This document shows positions 42,518 to 52,462 of a stretch of DNA of 64,000 bases, piece by piece. Location: contig NC_070567.1 in assembly GCF_026914185.1 (NCBI RefSeq), forward strand, positions 5,792,001 to 5,856,000, read 5' to 3'. Source of the stretch: Puccinia triticina. Lineage: Eukaryota > Basidiomycota > Pucciniomycetes > Pucciniales > Pucciniaceae. The notes beneath the pieces are model-generated. The model was not told the origin of the DNA. It searched no databases and saw only the letters and a program-made list of their open reading frames with translations. Numbering within the stretch: the stretch's first letter is position 1; each line of letters opens with the position of its first letter. A program made the position numbers and the translations under genes.

Positions 42518-44869
42518 TCCCGCCATGCCTCGAACCGGTAGGTTGGAAGCACCAAGATTTGATGGTTTGATGCCAATAAGATCCAGTGCTCGGCGAATGA
42601 TGACTCGTCCGACGGGTTTCGTGAGAAAGTCGGCGGCATTGGCCTGAGAGTGAATATAGTTGAGCTGGATTAAGTTCCTGACCACCAGTTCTCGAACAAA
42701 GTGTAGCCTATTAGACATGTGCTTGGTCCTGAAATTTTTTTGTGAAGTTTCACTGTTCGCCAGGTCGATGGCTCCTTTGTTGTCAACAAGAACTTGAATT
42801 GATTGCGCCTCCGGACGAGTTTTGACTTCAGAGATGAGGTTGGACAGCCAGGCCAGCTCACGACCTAGATCCGACAACACCTTATATTCCGCCTCAGTTG
42901 TTGACAAGGACACAGTTGCTTGCTTTGATAACTCCCGTGCGAGCAGATGCGTTCCCGCCATAATCGCGAATCCGGTAGAGGAGCGACGAGTATCGGGACA
43001 ATTCCCCCAGTCCGCGTCAACGTAGGCTTTCAAAGCATTATTGGCATTTTTGACGTAGGTAAGACCAAGATTTCTGGTACCCAAAAGGTACTGGTAGACC
43101 TGAACCGCAGCCTGATAGTGGAGAATGCCGGGGGATTTGAGATACTGCAACAGCGAGCTCACTGCGTACAACACTGGGTCGCTACGCTATTTCAGCGCTA
43201 CGCGTTAGCGTAGCGGCAAAAAGCGCCCATCTATTTTGCATAGCGTTAGCGCGCTGTTAGCGCCGCTACGCTGCGCTAATTTTCAGCGGCGCTAACAGCG
43301 CGCCAATTCTTTGTTAGCGTTAGCGCGCCGCTACAGTCGCTACGCTACGCTGCGCTGCGCTACAGCGCTTTTAGCGGGAAAAAAGCCCTTTTTTTCCGCT
43401 AAAGGCGCTGTAGCGCAGCGCAGCGCGCGCTCTTTTGCGCCCTGCATGTGTAGCGTTAGCGCAATTGCGCGCATCTGCGCTAACGCTACGCTATCAGCTA
43501 AAATAGCTGCGCACCGCGTGCGCGTAGCGTTAGCGCATATGCGTGCAATTGCGCTAACGCTACGCTAAAAAATAGCGCATTTGCGCTGCGCTACGCTACG
43601 CTAACCGCTATGGTTAGCGCAGCGACCCAGTGTTGCTGCGTATGCAATGTCTGGTTGCGTTAGGACACTCAAGTAATTGAGAGATCCAATCAAGGCGCAA
43701 TAGTTCACACCTGTCCTACAAAATTCATTAATCTCTTGCTGTGTTGCTTTCTTGAGATAAACTTTTGGATTGAGCGGGCAGGAGGCCGGATGCAGCTTGT
43801 CAAATCCGAATTCCTTGAGTTTGCAATCAATAAATTGTGACTGATTAATTTGAATTCCATCAGCTGTGCGCCGGATGTTCATGCCTAGCAAGAACTCGGC
43901 TTCCCCCATGTACTTAATCTTAAACTCGGCTTCCATTTCTTCCTTGAATTTCAACGTATTTTTGCTGACAAAGACAAGGTCATCAACATGCGCAAAAACG
44001 TAGGTGTCCTCCCGTCCGGGAACGCCGCGCCGATAGAGCACACACGGATCAGCTATAGAGATTGTGAAGCTGATTGACTTCAAGTAGATCAACAGGCAAT
44101 TGTACTAAACCAGGGGAGCTTGACAAAGCCCATAGATGGCCTTCTTAAGCTCTAGCACAGTGTTCGGCGGGAAATCGAGTCTAGGTGGCGGCAACAGTGT
44201 CACCTTGTCGTCAAGGGGACATGTCAGAAATGCGCTTCAAACATCAAGTTGATGTATTGCCAAGTCGTTGTTGACCGCAAAAGATATGAATAGTCTAAGC
44301 GCACACGGGCGACCGGTGGGCGCAAACCATGACTCAAAATTGACTCCGTGCGTTTGTCAAAAACCCTGAGCACAAATGCGTGCTTTATATTTGATGACCT
44401 GAATGTCCGGGCCAAGTTTTCTTCGAAACGCCCATGTTGCGGGAATAGGCGAGTCCTCTGGCTCCTTCGGACGCTGAATCCAAACATTGTACTGCATCAT
44501 ATTTGCGGCTTCCTTCAATTCCGCTTCCTTCCAATTCATGGAATCATCTGACTGCATCGCCTGTTTATGATTCGCAGGATCGATGATTGCTGTGGCATGA
44601 TACTGCTGACGACGACTATAGTTGCGAATGTTATTTGGATCAATGTCACTCGTTATCTGAGTTGGATGTTGTGGACCAATAACCCTGATTTTGCGGGCAG
44701 GTTCTGGTAAGCCAGGATTTTGGGAATCCAAATCTTCTTCGCGATCGGAGTCTTCTAACTGAGGACCTGGGGTGAGTTCGTCCAGAATACAAATGATGTC
44801 GTTTTCTTCTTCCTGCGCATCCTCCTCGCTCTGCTGACACTCGGCGATCTCTTCTGCTTCAGTGAAGGG
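42287..44869 (-). pseudogene. Copia-2 Pol, 3' part (RT, RNase H), decayed
   Basis: Begins at the right inside the integrase-RT linker, cut by the Copia-3 LTR at 44870. The RT N-terminal part is WAFRRKLGPD...YKARICAQGF. It is then broken by TGA after GF, TGA in LDV*SAFLTCPLDD and TAG in APLV*YN; two look like CGA to TGA and one like TGG to TAG. The frame then carries FAHVDDLVFVS and FLLGMNIRRTADGIQINQSQ up to a MITE at 43635. After the MITE it resumes with VSSLLQYLKSPG, RNase H (AYVDADWGNCPDTRRSSTGF, STTEAEYKVLSD, KTKHMSNRLHFVREL) and the tail. From 42517 (Cys) 76 residues are encoded inside the LTR. Gag, protease and integrase are absent. Confidence 0.88.
43169..43635. mobile_element. 467-bp GCGTTAGCG-rich MITE, hAT-like
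   Basis: Perfect 14-bp terminal inverted repeats CAACACTGGGTCGC. A 7-bp direct repeat CTGCGTA flanks it (43162-43168, 43636-43642). Its removal together with one CTGCGTA takes out 474 bp and restores the Copia-2 RNase H region frame exactly. The interior consists almost only of GCGTTAGCG/CGCTAACGC, TAGCGTAGCG and GCGCTAC words on both strands, giving extensive nested hairpins. It has no coding capacity. Confidence 0.85.
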
Positions 44870-45661
44870 TGTGAGGATACAAAGACTTAAGGATATATTT
44901 CACTTTGGTCAGCTCATGGTGATCTTCATGAGATAAGAAAGAAGAGAGAAAAGTTGTAGTGGTGTACCTTAAGGGCAGTGGTGGGCAAGATGAGAAAGAA
45001 TAGAAAGAAAGACGCGGTCTGAGAAGAGCAAGAGTGCGGTACGAGGTCGTCGCAAGCTGCCGATGATAACAAAAGGAAATGGAAGAACAAGAGAGTAGAG
45101 CTGTGGTTTGTCAAATGTGCTGAGGTGTGTTATTTGATTTTTGAAGAGCAGGAGAAGTGATTTGGTTGAGCCAATGTGTGAGTGGTAAAACAATGAAGCG
45201 GGGGCTGAGGAATGATCAGAAATGAGTTTGAGGGTTAGAGCTTTTATACCCGAGTCGCAGGTGTAACTTCTGCTGATACTCACGAGTTTGTTGATGGCCT
45301 GGTTAAGCCACAGGGTCCGAAGTTTTCTCTACGAGTCGGTTGATACGCTCAGTTGATGTTTGCGGCTGGTTTGGTTCAGGCGACAGGGTTGCTTCTTCCT
45401 GTATGTTCTGATTGGTCTCTCGGTCCATGCTCTCGTTGTCTAATGCGGACGGTATTGCAACGAACTGGTTAGTTTTTCTATCAACTGGACCGGTTTGGTT
45501 GCTTTGGTTCGATGATACAGGAAAGTGAGGGAAATGTTGTACTTATGGCTGAGCGTGTGGTTGTTCGATTCAGGAGACTGGGCGGTTGCTTTGGCTACCT
45601 CCGAGTTGAGAGGCTCGGGGACTGTACCCGGGCCTGTCGGGCCATGGCCTGAATCCTGACA
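44870..45661 (-). repeat. Copia-3 3' LTR
   Basis: 792 bp. On the minus strand it begins TGTCAGGATTCAGGCC and ends GTATCCTCACA. The first 222 bp encode the polyprotein tail and stop codon. The partner copy starts at 50498. Confidence 0.88.
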
Positions 45662-48600
45662 GGCTGCCGTGCTTCGTGCGTCGGAGCGCGAAGCAGAGAT
45701 GCTGATGGCGTCCCCAGTGAGAGGTTGAAGCGCCTGAACGATTTTGCTGCGACCGACCGGCTTTGTGAGGAAGTCGGCGATGTTGCTTGAGGAAGGAACA
45801 TACCAAAGGCTGATGATCTTGGAGTGGATCAGTTCCCTCAAAAAGTGAAGGCGCAGATCCATATGTTTGGTTCTGAAGCTGTTCTGACTGGTCTCACTGT
45901 GAGCAAGGTCGATGGCACCGCGATTGTCAACGCGGATGATGGAAGTTGGTCGCAGGGAGTCAGGGAAGATTTCTTTCATGAGATTGCTGATCCATGCGAG
46001 TTCCTTGCTGGCATCCGTGAGAGCTTTGTACTCCGCCTCCAATGACGACAAGGAGACAGTGCACTGTTTGGTAGATTTCCACGAAACCAGGTGATTGTTC
46101 CAGAGAACCATGTACCCCGTGTGAGAGCGTCTTGAATCAGGACAGTTGCCCCAGTCGGCATCAACCAAGCAAACCAAGGGAGACGGAACAGACGACCAAA
46201 AGAGCAGTCCTCGATTGATGGATCCTTTGAGGTAGCGAAAAACCTGGACAGCTGCAGTGTAGTGTGACAGCCCAGGGCTCTCGAGAAACTGAGAGAGCTT
46301 GCTAACGGCGAACGAAATGTCAGGGCGCGTGAGAATGCTGAGGTAATTGAGCAAACCGATGAGAGCCCGGTAGTTCACGTTAAGAGGAACAAGTCGAGCA
46401 ACGTCTGCTTGGCTAGCCTTGGCGAGGTGAGTGCGCGGGTCAAGAGGGCAGGACGCAGTGGGAAGAGAAGCAATGTCGAATTCAACGAGTTTGCGCTTGA
46501 TGTACTGCGATTGATGCAGGACAAAACCTTGCAGCGACCGTTGTGGTGTTCAAACCAGTACAGGCCCTCAAGATCATCAAAATCCTCAAGTCGGCAAGAT
46601 CCCCAATCTCACCAGCAAGACTTTGACCTCAAAATCCCTTCTCTTACTTTCTCACTTCCTCAAGATTCTCAATCCCTCCCAGATTCTCTCTTTTCCTTTC
46701 TTGGTCCTAACACATGTGTCATGTGGGTTTTGTTTTGTTTCATTTATCTTGTTTTTGTTTTCTTTTTAGATTCTTTATCTTTGTGTTCCCTTTCCTCTTA
46801 TTCTTATTGGTTTGTTCTTTATCTTTGATTGTTGTGGTGTTTTCTTCTGTTGCTTCTTTTTTCCTCTTTTCCTGTTTGATGTTTGTAGTTAGGGATGTGA
46901 TGACATGTCCTGTGACATGTCACTCCCCAGAGTCCAAGTTCAAGTTTGAACTTGGAGGATGGGGCGGCATGGGGCTTGCTCTGATCCAAGAGAATTCCAT
47001 CACTTTTCTGATCCGCTGGCAGCATCCCCAGCACTATCACTGATCCTTATCCCCCTTATCATCATCACCTGATTCTCCTCAAAACCAACCACCGCCAATG
47101 GTATTCCATCCCCGCCGTCTCTCAAAAATCCACCCCCAACGCTATCACTCTTTTCAATCCTCATCTCATTTCTCGGACCACCCACGAGGGCAGCTCAACA
47201 GCACCCATCACCTCGACGCTCTGCCTACCGCCTGGCACGGTAGGAGTTCCACACCGTTCGAGCTTCATCCCAAGGAGGAACGAGGCATCCCCCATGTACT
47301 TGATGGTGAACTCCGCCGCCATCTGTACGCGAAAGGACTCAGGGTCAGTGCCGACAATGATGAGGTCATCAACATGAGCAAAGATCCAGAGAGGGCTGGG
47401 GGAGGTGCGCCAGAAGACACATGGATTGGCGATGGAGATAGCGAAGCCAATGGTGACGAGAAATCAACTGAGCCGTTTGTACCAGGCGAGAGAGGCCTGC
47501 TTGAGGCCATAGATAGCTTTCTGGAGATGGAGCACGATTTTCTTGTTGGTTTTGTAGCCAGGGGGTGGAAGCATGTAAACTGTTTCGTCCAGATCGCACG
47601 TGAGGAAAGCACTTTTGACATCCAGCTGATGAATCAGAAGCGAATTAGAGACAGCATGGGAGAGAATAAGACGCAGCGAAGACGGTTTTCCTGTGGGAGC
47701 ATATTTGACATCAAAGTTTAACCCGTAGGTCTGACGGAATCCCTGCGCACAGATCCTTGCTTTGTACTTGGTGACCTGATTGTCGGAACCGAGCTTCTTT
47801 TTGTAGGCCCAAGTCGAGGGGATCGCTGAGTGAGAAGGGAGACAAGGAGTTTTGATCCAAACGTTGTGATCCTTCATGTTCTGAATTTCCTTCAGCTCAG
47901 CCAATATCCAGTGTTCACGTTCATCACATTGCATTGCTTGAAAGTGATTGCTGGGCTCAACGGTGAGTGTGCTGTAGTTCACCGCAGTTCGTTGAGGATG
48001 ATTCACAATGTTTGAGGGGTCCACGTCACTGGAAATCCTGGTGGGGTGAGGACCTAGACAAAGGATGAGGCGCTGCCTAGGTGGTTCAGGTTCAGAGTCG
48101 TCATTGATGTCCATGCGGTCATCATCATCAGAGTTCTTGGGTGAGGACGGATTACCGGACAGGAGAGCGGGCGCGGAGTGTTCGTCTTCATCGCTGTCAT
48201 GGGTCATGAGAGGAAGGGGTGCAACACCAGAGAAGTCCGGAAGACGATCTTCAGGGTACAAGTCTGCGCTGGGGTTGAGTGCCAAGAGGGGGGGGAAAAC
48301 GGACTCATTGAAGTAGGCATTCCGAGTTTCAATGATCTTCTTGTCATCAAGACAAACCACTCTGTAGGAGGAGTAGTCGTTTGTGTATCTGAGTAAGATA
48401 CCTTCCCATGCTATGGGGTCAAACTTGGCCGTTTGAAGTTGATTGGGCTTGACGACCCAGGTTTTGCAACCAAACGGTCAAAAGAAGGACATATTGGGAG
48501 GTTTCCCAAAGAGACGTTCGAGCGGGCTGACCTTGCTCTTGCCCAGTGAGGGGAGACAGTTGGTGGTGGCCATGGCTGTGAGCACAGCCTTGCCCCACCA

Positions 48601-50430
48601 CTCCTTCGCAAGACCGGATTGCACGAACATGCATCGAGACATGTTGATGATTGTCTTGTTTGCCCGTTTGGCAATCCCGTTGTGTTGAGGGGTGTAAGGC
48701 GGTGAGACGTTATGTTGTATGCCATCGTTGCAAAGAGTGTCAGAGAGTTCTCTGTTGCAGAACTCCCCACCGCCATCGGTGACAAATTTCTTGATGTGGT
48801 GACCGGTTTGTCGTTCAAAGAAACGCTGAAAGTCGGCGATTGCCGATGTTGCATCCGATTTTTGCTTGAGAAGGGTGACACTGATGTAGCCAGTGTGCTG
48901 ATCGACAAGAGTGAGAAAGTATCTGGACCCGGCGTTTGTTGCTGGAGTGATGGGTCCAACAAGATCACCGTGAACAACCTCCAAGGGATGAGAGGTTCTG
49001 TCGAAGTGGCTTTTGAAAGGGGAACGGCACACTTTTCCTTTCATGCAGGTGTCGCAGGCCGAGTCATTGACAAGATTTGGATTGGAAGTGGCTTCCCTTA
49101 TTCTGGCAACTCCCGCGTGTCCAAGCCTCGCATGCCAGGTTTTGAAAGCGGTGGTTCCTCCAGAGTGTGTCTTGGTAACAAGTGCCAATGTGGATGGTGG
49201 TATTGGGCCTATGTTATCTTTGAGCTCGAGTATGTCATTGCGAAGAACACAGTCAAAGGTTGCCATACCGGTGATTGCAACTGTGCAGAGATCATTGGTC
49301 CTTGAGATGTTGACGGAGGTGCGGAGGAAGCGCCCCATGGAGAGAAGGTTGCGAGTCAAGCCAGGAACGTAGAGAAATTCCTCAAGAATGACAATCTTTC
49401 CCCGGGAGTCAATAACGCTGGCAGTGCCAATCTTGGTGGCCGTTAAGTCGATTGAGTTTTTTCCGGTGCTGATCGGAATGTTACAGTCAGAGACTTTGGA
49501 GAAGAACGCTGTGTTGTTGAACATGTGGTGTGAAGCCCCTGAGTCCAGAACTGTAGAGAGCACAAGCGGTGTTACCAAGAACATGCTGACAGTGGTGACA
49601 TTAGCAAAGGCAGGGCGTTCAAACTGAGATGGTTGAGCGGTTGGCGGAGGTTGTTCCGTGGTTACAGTATTGTGCTGAGTCGGTGGGGCCCTAGGTTTCC
49701 TGACTGGTCGCTTCTCAGGGTGGAGCGCCCAACACTGATCCTCGGTGTGAGCTGCTTCCGGATTGTGACGGCCGTTTCTGCATCCGGAAGGAGGTCTGGT
49801 CCTAGCACTGAGAGCGGTGGCGGTCTTCTTGGAGGTTGATTTGCGCTTGGAAGGCTCTTCCTCTTCAGTGATATCCCTTAGCTTGCTTATCAATAGTTCA
49901 TGATTGCGCATAAGGTCCGGTTGCATAATGAAGGAGTTGGTGAGCGCCCGGCGAGAGGATCCGAGCTTTGCAACAATGTATCCACATATATCTCTGCTGG
50001 CGCGAGCTTCTCCAATAGCGGCGAAATTGGTGAGACAACGGTTGAGATCGTCCAAGAAGTCGAGCATGTGACCGTTGAATCGAAGGTTTTCCCATGCCGT
50101 GGTGCATCTTGTGTATCGGTGGGCTGTGTACCTTGAATACTGAGTAGTGATCTTTCGCCACAAGAGGAAACCGTTGTCTTCAATGTCTTCAGTGACAAGA
50201 CTGGGGTAAAGCCGGTCGCAAATCTTCATGCTGATGACTCCAGCGGCATCGTTGAGTTGTTTCTTTAGTGCGCGAGCAGGATTTGGTCCGGGTTCAGCGT
50301 TGATGGCGCCCCATAGATCCTTGTTCTTCATGAAAGTTCGCATGCGGAGGAACCAGAGGGCGTAGTTTGTTTCTCCTTGTAAGGTGAGGAGACAGGCAAG
50401 CTCTTCCTTGGTTGCGATGTTTGATGCCAT
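45440..50430 (-). pseudogene. Copia-3 Gag-Pol, interrupted by two TGA stops and a solo LTR
   Basis: ATG at 50430 starts a UBN2-like Gag. The zinc-knuckle-like segment CRNGRHNPEAAHTEDQCWALHP follows, then protease (TVLDSGASHHMF). Integrase (WHARLGHAG...CDTCMKGK; VHGDLVGPI; VTDGGGEF; HNGIAKRAN) has Lys where Copia-1 has the catalytic Glu (GLAERAN), a likely knock-out. TGA at 48478-48480 cuts FF*PFGC. RT then runs to TGA at 47464-47466 (RLS*F). At 47253-46542 a solo LTR is inserted; without it and one TSD the frame continues FLLGMKLERSLQGFVLHQ. RNase H follows (CLVDADWGNCPDSRRSHTGY, SSLEAEYKALTD). Residues from 45661 (Cys) on, 73 in all, lie in the LTR. Confidence 0.9.
46538..47257 (+). mobile_element. 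Solo Gypsy-type LTR in Copia-3 RT (copy B), TSD CCGT
   Basis: LTR 46542-47253 (712 bp), TGTGGTGTTC...GAGTTCCACA, flanked by CCGT at 46538-46541 and 47254-47257. There is no internal region, so it is a solo LTR left by LTR-LTR recombination. It shares its 3' end (GCCTACCGCCTGGCACGGTAGG) and a GTTAGGGATGTGATGA-type block with the LTR at 15230-15893. The small frames inside it are not genes. Confidence 0.85.
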
Positions 50431-50485
50431 TTTCTTCGCTGCCCTTTTAAGTCGTTCGGTTTAGATCGTTCGTTTGAAAGCTTCA

Positions 50486-50498
50486 AGACTTTAAATCT
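50486..50498 (-). other. Copia-3 putative primer binding site, tRNA-Tyr anticodon-like
   Basis: Minus strand AGATTTAAAGTCT, starting at the last A of the 5' LTR exactly as in Copia-1. It differs from the Copia-1 site (AGATTTACAGTCT) by one base. On the tRNA side the match extends to CAAGACT.TAAATCT of tRNA-Tyr. Confidence 0.55.
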
Positions 50499-51121
50499 GT
50501 GAGGATACGAAGACTTAAGGATATATTTCACTTTGGTCAGCTCATGGTGATCTTCATGAGATAAGAAAGAAGAGAGACAAGTTGTAGTGGTGTACCTTAA
50601 GGGCAGTGGTGGGCAAGATGAGAAAGAATAGAAAGAAAGACGCGGTCTGAGAAGAGCAAGAGTGCGGTACAAGGTCGTCGCAAGCTGCCAATGATAACAA
50701 AAGGAAATGGAAGAACAAGAGAGTAGAGCTGTGGTTTGTCGAATGTGCTGAGGTGTGTGATTTGATTTTTGAAGAGCAGGAGAAGTGATTTGGTTGAGCC
50801 GATGTGTGAGTGGTAAAACAATGAAGGGGGGGCTGAGGAATGATCAGAAATGAGTTTGAGGGTTAGAGCTTTTATACCCGAGTTGCAGGTGTAACTTCTG
50901 CTGATACTCACGAGTTTGTTGATGGCCTGGTTAAGCCACAGGGTCCGAAGTTTTCTCTACGAGTCGGTTGATACACTCGGTTGATGTTTGCCGCTGGTTT
51001 GGTTCAGGCGACAGGGTTGCTTCTTCCTGTATGTTCTGATTGGTCTCTCGGTCCATGCTCTCGTCGTCTAATGCGGACGGTATTGCAACAAACTGGTTAG
51101 TTTTTCTATCAACTGGACCGG
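50498..51121 (-). repeat. Copia-3 5' LTR, truncated
   Basis: Matches 44870-45494 closely (GAGGATAC(G/A)AAGACTTAAGG onward), then stops at CAACTGGACCGG where Gypsy-4 starts. The missing ~168 bp were not found on the other side of Gypsy-4. Confidence 0.85.
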
Positions 51122-52001
51122 TGTGGTAGACGCTTTAGTTCTGGATGGAAAAATTCAAAAATTTCTAGTTTACATATGTAGTGTTACATTACACCATCTT
51201 TTGATACACACACTCCCTTCAGTTTACATACACAGTTTTACAAAACTGCATGTATATAGCTTACATACTACCCTTTTACATATATATGTGGCTGCGTAGC
51301 AACCAGCCAGCCTCATATGCAGCTGTGTAGCAACCACAAGCCACTTATTACAGTAACCCAGCAACCACAAGCCACTTATTACAGTAACCCAGCAACCACA
51401 AGCCACATTAATAAAGCGGCATAGTAACCATGGGGCTGTGCAAGTCAATCAAGCAGACTACACAGCAATACAGAAAGCTGTGGAGTTCACTTGAGAAGAC
51501 TCCATAGCAACCAGAGGGCTGTGTAAGCCACACTTGTAACTAGATCACCAGCTAAATTTGCTCATGTATACACTGCCACACTGTGCATAGCTGTATTTGC
51601 ACAGCATTTGTAAAGGCACACCAGCCAAAACCCCTCATGTACATAGACCACCAGCATAAATGCCTCACATTTTCCTATATAAGGAGGGGCTCTCTCTTCC
51701 TTTTCCCACCATCCATTCAATCAAGGAGATCATTCCCCCCCCCCCCCCCCGAGATTCAAATAAATTGTCACCCTCACACTCTCCGCCACATAATAAAATA
51801 CTAGCTTTATATTTTGAAATACACAGTCCATTGTGAGCCACTTGTGAGAAAAGTATTCAACTACACTAGACCACTGTCTTCTTGCTTCCAGCCTAGCTGG
51901 GGGTGTTGTCAGTCTTTGTCTTTCAGAGAAGCAGGGGTTTCCCCACACATACTTCTCTAAATTCAGCCATAAGAGGTGCAAACCGCTTTTGGAGTCTCAC
52001 A
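51122..52001 (+). repeat. Gypsy-4 5' LTR
   Basis: Begins TGTGGTAGACGC. The segment 51122-51810 is shared with 61971-62654, differing by a few substitutions and poly-C length (16 against 12). TATATAAGGAGGGG near 51677 is a good TATA-type promoter, and AATAAA occurs near 51792. The end at 52001 (TCTCACA) is inferred from the PBS that follows two bases later; only 51122-51810 is supported by the second copy. Confidence 0.75.
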
Positions 52002-52003
52002 AC

Positions 52004-52020
52004 TGGTGTCCCAAGAGTGG
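52004..52020 (+). other. Gypsy-4 putative primer binding site
   Basis: TGGTGTCCCAAGAGTGG begins with TGG, complementary to a tRNA 3' CCA end, and lies two bases after the CACA that would end the LTR. The tRNA species was not identified. Confidence 0.5.
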
Positions 52021-52462
52021 CTTAGTTAGTTGAATATTTTCTTCAAGCATAAATTGGTATTATCAGTTGTTATATTATTGTTACTTTGAAAACCAGACTT
52101 CCATTACAAAAAACCTCGTATTTTTTTGAAAGATCATTGAATTACAAAAAAGAGCAACTCTAAAAACATATAAAATTAGACAAATTTGGATATACTAAAA
52201 GCTTTTGTAGTACTCTCTAGACAAACCATTTGTTTCAGGCTAGCTATTCCTTTGCAGTGAGTACTGGGGAATAAGCTAGATTTTATATTAGTTAAGGATA
52301 AATCAGATCTGCCCTGGTTAAAGAGAACCAGAGACTATCAGTTTATTATATTTTTTGATCATTAGGATCTTCGATATTGTCTAGCAGTCTACATCAACTT
52401 CTATTATAAACCAAAAATACTTTTTTTATATTTTTTACAGGAACCTCTTATTTTAAAGAACA
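52021..52462 (+). other. Gypsy-4 leader
   Basis: About 440 nt of AT-rich leader between PBS and gag start; no gene seen. Confidence 0.5.

Larger units (their letters stand above)
44870..51121 (-). mobile_element. Copia-3: Copia element inserted in Copia-2, 5' LTR truncated
   Basis: 3' LTR at 44870-45661 and a partial 5' LTR at 50498-51121. The two are nearly identical over the shared ~625 bp but show several substitutions. The body carries complete Copia domains in one frame apart from two stops and one inserted solo LTR. The 3' LTR abuts Copia-2 coding sequence at 44869 (AAGGG flank). The 5' LTR is cut at ACCGG (51117-51121) by Gypsy-4. Confidence 0.9.

Noticed and set aside
43169..43635. 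GC-rich hairpins as a structured RNA gene
   Set aside because: Terminal repeats, flanking duplication and frame restoration show a transposon insertion; no promoter or known RNA signature is visible.
48712..49372. Long forward frames (197 and 119 codons) at 47098-47721 and 48712-49372
   Set aside because: They are antisense shadows of the Copia-3 polyprotein and have no independent features.
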